Shown piece by piece: positions 25,401-48,792 of a stretch of DNA of 64,000 nucleotides (its first letter is position 1; each line of letters starts with the position of its first letter). The stretch lies in contig OZ038320.1 of NCBI GenBank assembly GCA_964035795.1, positions 19,982,589-20,046,588 on the forward strand, read 5' to 3'. Origin of the DNA: Pterobdella sp. o SKG-2022. Lineage: Eukaryota > Annelida > Clitellata > Hirudinida > Piscicolidae. A program made the position numbers and the translations under genes. The notes under the pieces were generated by a model that was given only the letters and a program-made list of their open reading frames with translations, made no database searches and had not been told where the DNA came from.

Positions 25401-27095
25401 TTTGTGGTAAAAGAACTAGGGTAAGTTATGTAAGGTCAAGACGTGTAAATAGTGGGTTTATACGCAGTGTGCTAGAATAGATGTTTCTTGTAGGATGAAT
25501 AAGGTGACAATATGAATGGTGAAAAGAGACGTGAGCTAGCTGTTACACAAAAAAAGGGCTAACCTGAAGGCCATTCAAGAGTAAGTCTTCTATGTTATTT
25601 GATGAAAAACACACATGAAATATCAAAGGACAACTTTATAGAACATGTCATGACATATGGCTCAGAAACTTGGGTGGTTAGATCTGTTGAAGAAGGTATA
25701 TAAGGAAGTGCAGTAAAACGAATGCTTTGAATGATGTGTGGTGTGCACCTAGCTGATAGTGTAACTACAAAAAAGTTGATGGTTAGATCAGGGTTAGATA
25801 ATATGATTGTTGAAGTTGTGAGACAAGAAAGTTTGAGATGGCTGGGTAGTGTTGTATGAAAAAAGATGATGATTGTGTTACATAGGCGTAGAAGTTTGAG
25901 GTTGAGAAAAGAAGAGGAAGAAAGCCAAGGTTAACGTCAAAAAGTATGGTGGAAAACCTTTATCATGGGCTTGGGTTAAGTTTTGAAGATGCCTATTATA
26001 GGGTGAAATAAATGGATGGGGTTATGAAAAAAGTCAGTGATCTTTTGGAAATGAAGATGATGATTCAATTAATTGAAGCAAATTTTACTTTTTTTAGCAT
26101 ACATGCATATCTCAATGGAAATATCAACACCACTGGGACCTCCTCCTACCACAACAACATTCTTTCCTCTGTAAATCTCTGGATCTCTTTAAAATAATTA
26201 AATTAATTTTTTTTGTGAAAAAAAAAAATGAACAAGAAAATACTGAAATAGAAAATTGAAATTGAATATTATTGAAAACATTTTATAACCTATAATCCTT
26301 TGAATGTATGACTTGACCGCGAAATTTATTGAATCCTTCTATGTCATCAGGATATATTGGTATTTCAAAATGACTGTCAAATAAAATTTCAAATATATAT
26401 ATAAATATATTTTTTTTAAATAAAAAATTTGAAATCATTATTCAAATGATATTATAATATTTTTCAATCTAAAAAATGTTGTTTGAGTTGAAAAACTATG
26501 TCAAAAATAATACCCATTACAGACTATGATGATATCATAAACATTATTGCTCTTTTGATTTGACAACAGGTTGATGCTTTCCACTTGCCAAATTTTTTTC
26601 TTCTCATTGATTTGTGGTTTGACTTGCAAAACTTTTGTGTTGAACTGATAAAAATTAATTTAAATTCTATTTAAAAAAGCTTTGAAAAATGGAATTTTAC
26701 ATGATGAAAAACCTTAATAAAGTCATGAAGTCTATGAAATAGTGAATAGTTGTGAAGATAGTTTTTAACATCTGTATGATGAACAAAAGAAGGCAAATTT
26801 TTGGGAAAAGGGACATCGGAAAAGTCCATTATTTCTTTTGGAAGATTTGTTCTGTAAGGGATTTCTTAGATTTCAAGAATGAATAAATATTTTAAAACAT
26901 TAGCTACCTTAGCCTTTTATATACAGGACTTAAACCAGCAAAATCATTAGAACTTGCAACATCGCCCGAGTAGTTCCATAAACCCCCAACTACTGACATT
27001 TGTTCCATACAAACAACTTCAAAAAACTTTGAAAATTCTTTTATGGCTATTAACCCAGCAGCACCAGCCCCAACTATTAATACTTTTTTTGTCAT
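20992..27095 (-). CDS. Flavin-containing monooxygenase (FMO family)
   Basis: FMOs use FAD and NADPH to oxygenate nucleophilic N or S atoms of small substrates. Six phase-consistent exons: 27095-26908, 26851-26713, 26644-26514, 26373-26290, 26186-26089, 21692-20992; 446 aa. Motifs in order: FAD Rossmann VLIVGAGAAGL (residues 5-15), RTNLPKEIMDFSDVPFP, NGHFEIPIYP, the FMO signature FRGQVIHSKDY, the NADPH-binding VVVVGGGPSGVD, and the late LCTGYSYSFPFL. No C-terminal membrane helix is evident, so it is closer in form to soluble fungal/plant/insect-type FMOs than to the mammalian ER enzymes. Intron 5 is 4.4 kb because of nested LINE insertions; all other introns are 55 to 221 bp. The Mutator-like element begins only about 75 bp upstream of the start codon. 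Paralogue identity and substrate cannot be told. Confidence 0.93.
21860..22380 (+). mobile_element. RTE-like LINE endonuclease fragment (outer element, left part)
   Basis: The open frame 21873-22211 reads as the C-terminal half of a LINE endonuclease: IGERNVESGLLSKFCVEKGL, NSWFKKKDNRKVTF and TKIDFALMKGR. It lies in FMO intron 5, antisense to FMO. Its reverse transcriptase continues at 24420 after another LINE, which suggests that the inner LINE inserted into this one. Confidence 0.75.
22414..22457. repeat. (GT)n microsatellite
   Basis: About 22 GT units without clear interruption, at the left edge of the inner LINE in FMO intron 5. Confidence 0.95.
22470..24400 (+). mobile_element. RTE-like LINE, largely open ORF2, base composition unlike its surroundings
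   Basis: Encodes the reverse transcriptase and C-terminal region of a LINE in three frames: 22648-23436, 23433-23687 and 23650-24393. Landmarks are GKVAGPDGIPPVTLKADI, NNCRGIILLSISGKILS, AVFVDFQKAFDSVDQNVIW, TGVRQGCLLSPIIF, the catalytic LDFADDISLLSH, KVDKFVYLGSFVNKNGGTD, LLYGSETW, KRKWGWIGHTLRKP and GKRKVGRPKQTWRR. Only two frame breaks (near 23430 and 23650) separate long open blocks. The sequence is visibly richer in G and C than the surrounding intron. The endonuclease is missing, so it is 5'-truncated. The left boundary between about 22460 and 22650 is uncertain, as a WWN-type stretch there could belong to the outer LINE. Confidence 0.88.
24420..26015 (+). mobile_element. RTE-like LINE reverse transcriptase fragment (outer element, right part)
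   Basis: Decayed RT with VERVWKEHMEAIMNKKNSW, YRVVKFFEHGMKVVKRLLKK, VKVDQMQFGFMPERSTVNAI, ICFVDLEKAFDRVPKKVM, EGIHQESVFSPFLFSILLDV, and near the end a SLRWLGSVV-type carboxy terminus (about 25830) with a basic stretch and FEDAYYRVK. Stops and frameshifts are frequent. The left partner is the endonuclease piece at 21860-22380. Confidence 0.8.
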
Positions 27096-27170
27096 TTTGA
27101 GAAATATTTGTTGTTAAAACGTATTGGAAGAATCAATTAAAACAAACCAGAACTGTTTGAACTTTAAACC

Positions 27171-27590
27171 TTAGTGTTCATTATTCTGTGATTCAAAACA
27201 CACACAAAATCGAAACACACAAGCCACAACCTCACAAAAACATATTTGATTGGTTAACAAAAATTCACAAAATGAATAAAAAATTTTATTTTTGGATATT
27301 GTTAATTATAGAATAACATTTATATAAAAAATTTTGTTTTATAATAATATGAGTTAAAAGTAAACGCTCAGAATGACGATTTATTGTAACATAACTCATC
27401 CAAGAGTGTTATGCTTGCGGTAATATAGCTTACGAATTAAAGCTTGCGGCGTGCAAAAAAGCTTGCAATATTTTCTTTGTTCGGCCAATACGATCTTTTG
27501 TTATATGTATCAAACAATATATTTTAAATGGAATACTAATTTTATTTTTCTATTCAGAAATTTTATTGTTTTTTAAAATCTTGAAGTGAA
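27171..27590 (+). repeat. Left terminal inverted repeat of long-TIR element
   Basis: High similarity to the reverse complement of 29170-29610, with small differences. It contains GATTGG at 27248-27253 (an inverted CCAAT box), about 155 bp upstream of the FMO start codon, so it may form part of that promoter. Confidence 0.85.
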
Positions 27591-27718
27591 CGTTAATAAT
27601 AACCTTCAGGTTGGGGTATGTACATTATGAAATATTTTGAAATACTTTTTATATTTGTGTTGAACTAATTTTAAGGTTGAAAAAATGGACAACAAAATTA
27701 GTAAACTTACACACGCTC

Positions 27719-27720
27719 AA

Positions 27721-27791
<71 letters not shown>

Positions 27792-27975
27792 GGGCTGGTG
27801 ACTGATGTCGCCTCACTCCTGTTGAAATAACCCCTCTCTTGACATCTTCCACCGCTTCCTGTCATTTGCCACAGCCATCCAGTTGACTCCATAGTATTTT
27901 TTTAGAGAATCAACCCATCTTTTTTTTGGTTTGGCTCTTCTTCTTTTGTTTTTACGTGGAAGTCATTTCCCGAAG
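27719..27975 (-). mobile_element. LINE 3' end with (AAT)n tail
   Basis: Minus-strand reading gives RRRAKPKKRWVDSLKKYYGV, then NWMAVANDRKRWKMSRE, a typical LINE carboxy terminus. It ends in an AAT repeat that appears as (TAT)n at 27721-27791 on the plus strand. It lies within the long-TIR element, just inside the left arm. Confidence 0.65.
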
Positions 27976-28194
27976 GTAATGATATACTTTCTATGATATC
28001 TATGTTAGCTTCTGGTTTGTTCGGTTGTTTTTGGAATTTGGCTCGTATAGTGAGACGAAGAATCTTTCACTTAAAAATAAAAAAAACGTCCTTCGAAGAA
28101 ACTTCTAGACCTAACAAAAATTTTTTTAAAATCCCTCAACAACCCGTTACTGCCAAGCGTGGTGAGTACAGGCAAACACCTCAAAACATGACCA

Positions 28195-28365
28195 CAATAA
28201 CAAACCAGCTGTTCCCAGTTTTGAAAATTTTCGATATTGGAACTTGCACTTGTAGGTCATTAAGAAAGGACGCCAGAGTAACAGAGTTAGAAAAATCACT
28301 TCAAGAAATAAACTGGTCGATAATTGGCCTTAGCAAAATACGAAGAGCAGGTCACGCTCAATAAC
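28195..28365 (+). mobile_element. LINE endonuclease N-terminal fragment
   Basis: The frame reads KIFDIGTCTCRSLRKDARV, then LEKSLQEINWSIIGLSKIRR, matching the first strands of RTE-type LINE endonucleases (IGTWNVRTL..., ...DIxGxxETR). It stops at 28364. It is inside the long-TIR element, captured or inserted. Confidence 0.6.
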
Positions 28366-28369
28366 ACTA

Positions 28370-28630
28370 ATATAAACATCATAGAAGAAAGTCAGCTTGA
28401 GTTATTTAGTAATAATGAAAATTTTATAATAGAAAAATTATAAAATGAATGTAGTCTCACCAATTGTTATTTGAATTGTAAAGACTGTGCTTTTTGCGAG
28501 CACATGTTTAACTGTTCTTGTATAGACTTTTCATTGAGAAAAACTATTTGCCCTCATATAGACTTTTTAAAGAGAATACTAAATTATAGCTTGAATAGCA
28601 ATAATACTACTGACATTACCACTAATGCTG
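28370..28630 (+). pseudogene. SWIM-type zinc finger remnant of a transposase
   Basis: The frame contains FIIEKL followed by NCKDCAFCEHMFNCSC, DFSLRKTICPHIDFLKRI. The spacing C-x-C...C-x(n)-C-x-H is that of SWIM zinc fingers, found at the C-terminal end of Mutator-like transposases. Immediately after it the frame runs into an ACT/AAT tract. The remaining transposase is missing, so this is a relic. It supports the Mutator-like reading of the surrounding element. Confidence 0.6.
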
Positions 28631-28645
28631 CTACTACTACTACTA

Positions 28646-28855
<210 letters not shown>

Positions 28856-29169
28856 ATGGAAAAAAAGTATTTCCAAAAGTATTGTTCAGGAAGAAAAAGA
28901 GATTTTTTTACAAAAACCTTCAGCAGAAGAAAAAAATATTCTAAAAAAGAGTCTAGAAAAAATTAACATTAAATCTTTATAATGTATTATTAGTAATATT
29001 ATTGTTAAAATTCAAACTATTTCAGAAAACAATGAAGTAATATTCAAAAAGATAATTCGTAACGACACAAAACGGATCTGTCAAAGTAGCCTAGTGGCAA
29101 TTGAATATCACTTACCGATTAAAAAATTTTCTGAAAACATTGTTAATCTTTAATAAATATTTAAAAACA

Positions 29170-29610
29170 ATTCTGTGTCGTTTTTGTGTATTTTAAGATT
29201 TTACTGAACAATAAAAATTATGGATAAAAATAAAAATTATTATGTTTTTTTTAAAATATATTGTTTGATACATACAACAAAAGATTGTATTGGCCGAACA
29301 AAGAAAATATTGCAAGCTTTTTTGCACGCCGCAAGCTTTAATTCGTAAGCTATATTACCGCAAGCATAACACTCCTGCATGAGCTATGTTATAATAAACC
29401 GTCGTTCTGAGCGTTTAATTTTAACTCATATTATTATAAAACAAAATTTTTTATATAAATATTATCATATGTTTAATAATATCCAAATAAATGTATTTTT
29501 TCATTTATTTTGTGAATTTTTGTCAACCAATCAAATATGTTTTTGTGATGTTGTGGCTTGTATGTTTCAATCAACTGCACATTTTGAACTACAGGATAAT
29601 GAACACTAAA
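29170..29610 (-). repeat. Right terminal inverted repeat of long-TIR element
   Basis: Inverted partner of 27171-27590. It carries CCAATCAAAT at 29528-29537, the same CCAAT-box-bearing segment as the left arm, now facing the FRMD4-like gene. Confidence 0.85.
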
Positions 29611-31035
29611 ACTTTGCAAAGTATAAAATAAATATAAGATATAATGAATAAATAAAACTTTATTCTAAATTATTTAAATTTTAAAGTTTATAGAATTGTT
29701 TATGTTTTATGTATGAAAAACTTCATTCCCATTTTAATCTTTGCAAACAATGGTTTGCTAAATAATCTATGTGTAGTTGACGATAAGATATCTGTTTTGC
29801 ACTTTTGGATTATGTTCCTATGTGAAACTTTAAAGAACTAATCCGAAATGAGAAGGTTTGCAATTTAAATTTTAATCTTTAATTTTCTATGCATACTAGT
29901 TTTAGTAGTATAAGTTAATTTCTAACATTTTCATCCCTAATTCAAGTTTCTTTGAATTATTCTTTGGATAATTTTTTATATATTTAATATTAGTATACTA
30001 TTTTTTTTTAATTTAAATTTTCAATTTTTTGTTGAAAGGTCTATACTATCACTGATCAAGAATTTTTATACTCAAAATGATTTGTTCTATCCAAAACAAA
30101 ATGACTAAAATTATTGAACACTAAACATTTTTATTAAAAAGTACGAAGCTGTTTGTTCGCATAGTAAAATTTTCAAGTCTAACGCATTCTAAAGCTTACA
30201 TAAATGCTTCAAGCTGTAAATTGATAATTATTTCCATTAATAAAAAAAATATTCTTTTTTTATATCGCAATACAAATTATATTAATACTTATTATTTTGA
30301 TAAATACTCGATTATGCTATGATTCATAAATTTTATAGTAAATTTGACTGTTTCAAGTTATGGTTTTGAATTAATATGCAAATGCTTAATTACAAATAGC
30401 TCAAAAATAAAAAAGTTGTGTAAACGTAAAAAAAATTATATTTCAAAACCATAATAAGGTATCACATCGTTGAAATAATTTAAAATTCACACATATGTCT
30501 AAAATAAATTGATTTCTTCATTTACATAAATTCATTCTTTTATGGGATTCAAAATCTCCAATAAAACATCGTAAATTAATCTGAAGTTTCATTGTGAGCT
30601 ACCGGTAGTTTATGTAAGAAATATACATAACAAACAGGCCTCTAACAAAACCATATAAAATAGGCATTAATATGTAGTCCTTTTCTTAGTGTGTTTTTAT
30701 TGATTTTCTTTGTTCAATATGAGACATTGGTGAATTTTAAGTATTAGTTTACCTGGTTTACGATACAGGCACATATTCTCTAAAAATTTTTTTTTTTTTC
30801 ATTTTTTTTATATGCTTGAAATATATGGTGTATTTGTAGATACTGATTTAGAATATGACTGGGAAATCACTCATTGTCTCATTCACACTAAAGTTCTCCC
30901 ATCAAACGCTTGATCGTTCAATTATTTTCCATCGATAAAATAAACTAATATGCTAACACTTAATTCCAATAAACTTGTATCTAATTTTATTGAATATATC
31001 ATTAAAATTCATGAATGTGTTTTTAATTCTTGTAG
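29611..31035. other. Intergenic region upstream of the FRMD4-like gene
   Basis: AT-rich, no coding stretch recognised. It ends with a pyrimidine tract and AG directly before the ATG at 31036, so a 5' UTR exon or a trans-spliced leader must lie upstream of that junction. No promoter motif is obvious. Confidence 0.4.
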
Positions 31036-41448
<10,413 letters not shown>

Positions 41449-43425
41449 AATTATTCTCATTATTTTTTGAGAAAATTTGTATTTTTGATGTAACATCGCT
41501 TCATTGAAATTTATCATTCTTTTGAATTATTTTGTTTTTCTTGCTCAAATCTCATTTTGAATGATTTTAAAAACATTTGAAGTAAAAATTCAATATGAAT
41601 GTTTAAAATTGAATCTCACATCTTTGATCGCGTTATATCTCAGGATTTTACATTGCTTTTGAAGAAAGCGATTTCTTTCAGCTAAATTATTTTCTCTTCA
41701 TTTGGTCTCCTATTTAATAAAGGAAATATGTATTACATTTTTTTGTTCTAGATGAATTCAAATTATTTTTGAAAGTCAAAATGTTTTAACTATTGATATT
41801 TCAATGTGATTTTTATATCAAACCTTCTTTGGTATAAAATTAATATTTATTGTGTTTTTTGTAAATATTTTTAAAATAATCCCTCCGTCCTCATTTTGTA
41901 TTTCAAAGTGCCACCGTTTTTAAGTAATTTTTTCAGGTATAACTTTTTTTAAAGACCCTTTCTAGTTTCTATATCAAATACATTTTTCAAAAAGTATTGG
42001 AAGGAAGTAAAACGTTGAATTGTTTGGGTTTTCCTATTAGATTCATTTAATATAAATTATTTTTATGAAGATAAAATATTTTTTAGTAATTATCAAAAAT
42101 TTAATTTTTTAAACCATCGCATTTTAATAAATTGTTCAAAATGTTCCTATTTTAAAATTTCTGATAGGCTGAGTCAAATTTCGTTAGAATTAAAATAACA
42201 TAAAAAGGCAATAAAGAGTGACGATTTATTTCAAGAAAATTTTAGCATTATTAATTTCAGACTTCGTTGTTATTTTTCAATAGTCTTCCTCAACGAAAAG
42301 GTATGCTAGTTGTTAGGTTTGGCATATGATAAACCAACAAGTTCTGAAAGTACAAGCTTTAAATTTAGTGCCTCACCTATCTATGTATAAATCTCCCCCT
42401 ACCATTAAAAATAATGATTATTTGTCGCACACAAAAAATTAAACACGCTGCACTATTGTTCATACATCGCGTGCCACTTGGAATCATTTATCTCTGTAGC
42501 GAACAATAAGCACACTACTTTCAAAGCCAGTTAACTTTTTCAACGCAATAAATTTTTTAAAGATTTATTCACAAAAACACTTCCAAATAAAAATTTATAT
42601 AAATACTTTTCTGAGAACAAATTTATATATTCTATTCACACACAGTTGTTATTTTCCATGCAAGTTTTGTGCCAAAAACAATAGAAATTACAATAAAATA
42701 AATTCTAAAATTGTTTTATTATATTTTTGTCAAGCTAGTTTATAAATGAATAAAATTGTTTTAAATATTGAAATTTTTTTCTCTAAGCAAATTTAACAAT
42801 GTATGGTGAGTTCTGATCAATTCGAATTATTTATTGATTTTTAATTATTCCATCGAATTAAATTCTCATCGAAGCTACCAAAAATGCTGCTAAAATGATA
42901 CAAAATTTCAGTCAAACTTCAAAATTTAAGTTTGAAATAGTCAATAAATTGATTCATAAGTTTTCATTATGGATTTATTCGAGCTCTGCCTAGTCTCATT
43001 TATGTGTCTCTTAATCGACACGCCATGATACAAACTATGATTTATATCACGTGGACATTCTTATTGTTACTATTCTTATACCTTTCACTTTTTTTGTTTT
43101 TTTCTGAAGGGATGAGATTAGTAAACTAATTATCTTTTTAGTGAAATTTCATTGTTTGGAAAGATTAATGTTTTTTAAATAGATATTGATTGATTCAATG
43201 CTAATTATCATTTGTATCACTTCACAAAAATTTGATATTACGAACAACTTTTTAGTATGAAGGTTAACAAATTATCCAATATTGAAAACTTTTCGTGTCA
43301 TTACAGTTACAAGGTACAAGCCAAAAGCACATTTTTCAATAGTAATAGTTGAAACTAATACATATAGATTATCAAATAGCGTGATGCTATAACAAATACT
43401 GATTTTTCATTGGTCGACTCAAACT
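41449..43425. other. Intergenic after FRMD4-like gene
   Basis: AT-rich spacer. Probable 3' UTR of the FRMD4-like gene at the left. No coding region or repeat recognised. Confidence 0.4.
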
Positions 43426-43429
43426 CCAC

Positions 43430-43770
43430 CCACTTTCCGGTTCTCCATTTAAAAACCGGAAGTAAGTAAGGAAGTACAAATGATGTGAAGTGTGTGTTTT
43501 TGTATAGATTACTATATATGTGAATAAATATTTATAAACTTGCTTGTTATATATAACATATCTCAAAAGCACATATAAAAATATATGATATACAAAATAA
43601 GAAAACTGAGCCCCCATATTTCCTGTAAAGATATAAAAACGGAACCGGAAAAAGAAAATAGCGGCAAATTTTTTTTATGCATTTCCGTCAGATTATTTAC
43701 GTTTGTTGAGTAATTATTTGGAGGATTATTATTCTCTTCTGCAACTTCTTAGTTTTTTGGGCACTTCCGT
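43430..43770. promoter_or_regulatory. Cluster of ETS-type GGAA sites, including a palindromic pair
   Basis: TTCCGGTT (43435-43442) and ACCGGAAGT (43455-43463) form a head-to-head inverted pair with an AACCGGAA core in each arm. Further cores are AACCGGAAAA (43643-43652), TTTCCGT (near 43683) and CACTTCCG (43762-43769). ATTGG, an inverted CCAAT box, lies at 43410-43414. The cluster is 2 kb upstream of the ETS gene start codon, and a donor-like GTAAGT (43462-43467) directly follows the second site, so this could be its promoter and a 5' UTR exon. The role is inferred. Confidence 0.4.
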
Positions 43771-45490
43771 TGTATTGCTGTTGACCTTATCGACATTACA
43801 AAAAGTTCACTTCTCAACCGATATTCCAATGGTCAACTCAAATTTAAAATGATCATATTTCCATCTTGTAACTGCCATCAGCATGGTAGAGCAACCAAGA
43901 ATTGATCTGATAGAAAACATATCTTGGTTTTTTCATAGCACCATCAAAAGCATCTTCATCGAATGATCTTTATGAAACCAAGCAACTATTTTTAATACAA
44001 TAATAGATCAGTTTTTAAAAATTTCTCAAAATCATCACACACTTCAAGCCACATACATATACCTGTGTGCTTCAAATGGATTGGTCGAAAGCGATGAGGA
44101 ACCTGCATGATAAGCCCTGTTCCTTCCAACTGCACCACCCTTTTGTCTTCCCAGCATCACACGGTTTATATATTTCTCACAGCTTGTCTATTTTTTAAGT
44201 TTATTTTATTCAGAGCTTTTTTTCAGTTAAAAACGTTATATGTTAGTTCTTATTTGTTTTAGTACATATCAAATGCTTTTAGATTTTGGTGATTTTAATT
44301 TCTGAACTTTTATGGCTACAGTCTCCCGAAGGATCCAATATTAGATTTTAATTCTTTATTGTACAATATATACGCAATTTCTTCATAGCACTACTTTATG
44401 CTTTTCGATCAACTTAGAACTCCTTTTATTTTCTTCAATAATAAATCGAATCTTGAAGCATTATATTTTAGAATTTCATCATTCAAAGTTTTTAATAGAT
44501 ATATATTTTAAAAAATTGAAATGTCAAGTTTCATTATCGTATGATGTAAAAAAAAAGTCATGAACAAGAACTCTAATAAATTCAAATATTTTAGAATCGT
44601 ATATCATTTCCTTCCTCATCATTCCATTGCTTATTCCTCATGGCAAGTCCTTTGTGATGCAAATTGTAGTTTTTCACTTGAATCTGCAACGTTGCTATTT
44701 TTTATTAAGGAATCTAAATTATTATTCTACTATTCAAAAACAATTTTTAAAGTAGGCTTTTTAATATAGAAATCTTGACAACTAAAAATATGTTAATGAA
44801 ATGCTTAATGGTGTTTAATTGATATATTTAATGCTTCATTAAAACTGTTTTTCGTTTGACTGGTTAAATGGTTTGATGTACAACAATCACCTGATTAGTT
44901 CATGTCTTGTTAATTTATGCAGAAAAAGATGGTGAAATGCGTGAATAGATGAATAGAAAATAAAATCGATATGAATACAAGATATCTCCTATTATGAACT
45001 TTTGAATATATTCTTTCAACCATCAAATATTTTGACGAAAAAGAACTGATACCTATCTCTAGATAAAAAATATTCTTGATTTTTTTAGTTTAATTTTTTT
45101 TCAAAAGACAAGATTAATTTTTGTTAGCAAATATGAATTTCGGCAATGAAATTTTCAAAAGTCGTTATATATTGTAGCGTTCTTTGAATTATTGCTGACA
45201 GTAAACTTACCTATTAACTTAATGCTCTTTTGATTACCTGGCTTGCAAAAAATAAAAACAATTAACATAGAATAAAAAAAATAAATGTATTCAACACAAA
45301 GGCGGCCATATTAAGCAGAAAATGTGGTAATGAGTCATGGGCAATTATTTAATTTGGTGTCAGAGCGATAGTAGAAACAGATTTAAAGATTCCGAGTTTA
45401 TTTTTTTTGCAAAAAAAATTAGGAATAGAAATTTTTTAAAGTTCTCAAATAAGTTAAGATCAAAAATGGATTGATGGTTTTTTTAACCTC
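43771..45490. other. Probable 5' UTR intron of the ETS gene, no other gene seen
   Basis: AT-rich. A pyrimidine-rich acceptor (TTTTTTAACCTCACAG, ending 45494) lies 30 nt before the ETS start codon, so an upstream non-coding exon is expected. A 69-codon frame at 44560-44769 is not supported. Confidence 0.35.
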
Positions 45491-45524
45491 ACAGAGGCTT
45501 ACTTGCCTCCCTGGGCCAGCCACC

Positions 45525-48792
<3,268 letters not shown>

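Noticed and set aside
43387..43617. 76-codon minus-strand frame near the ETS-site cluster
   Set aside because: AT-rich chance frame with no family resemblance; the region is better read as regulatory or 5' UTR.
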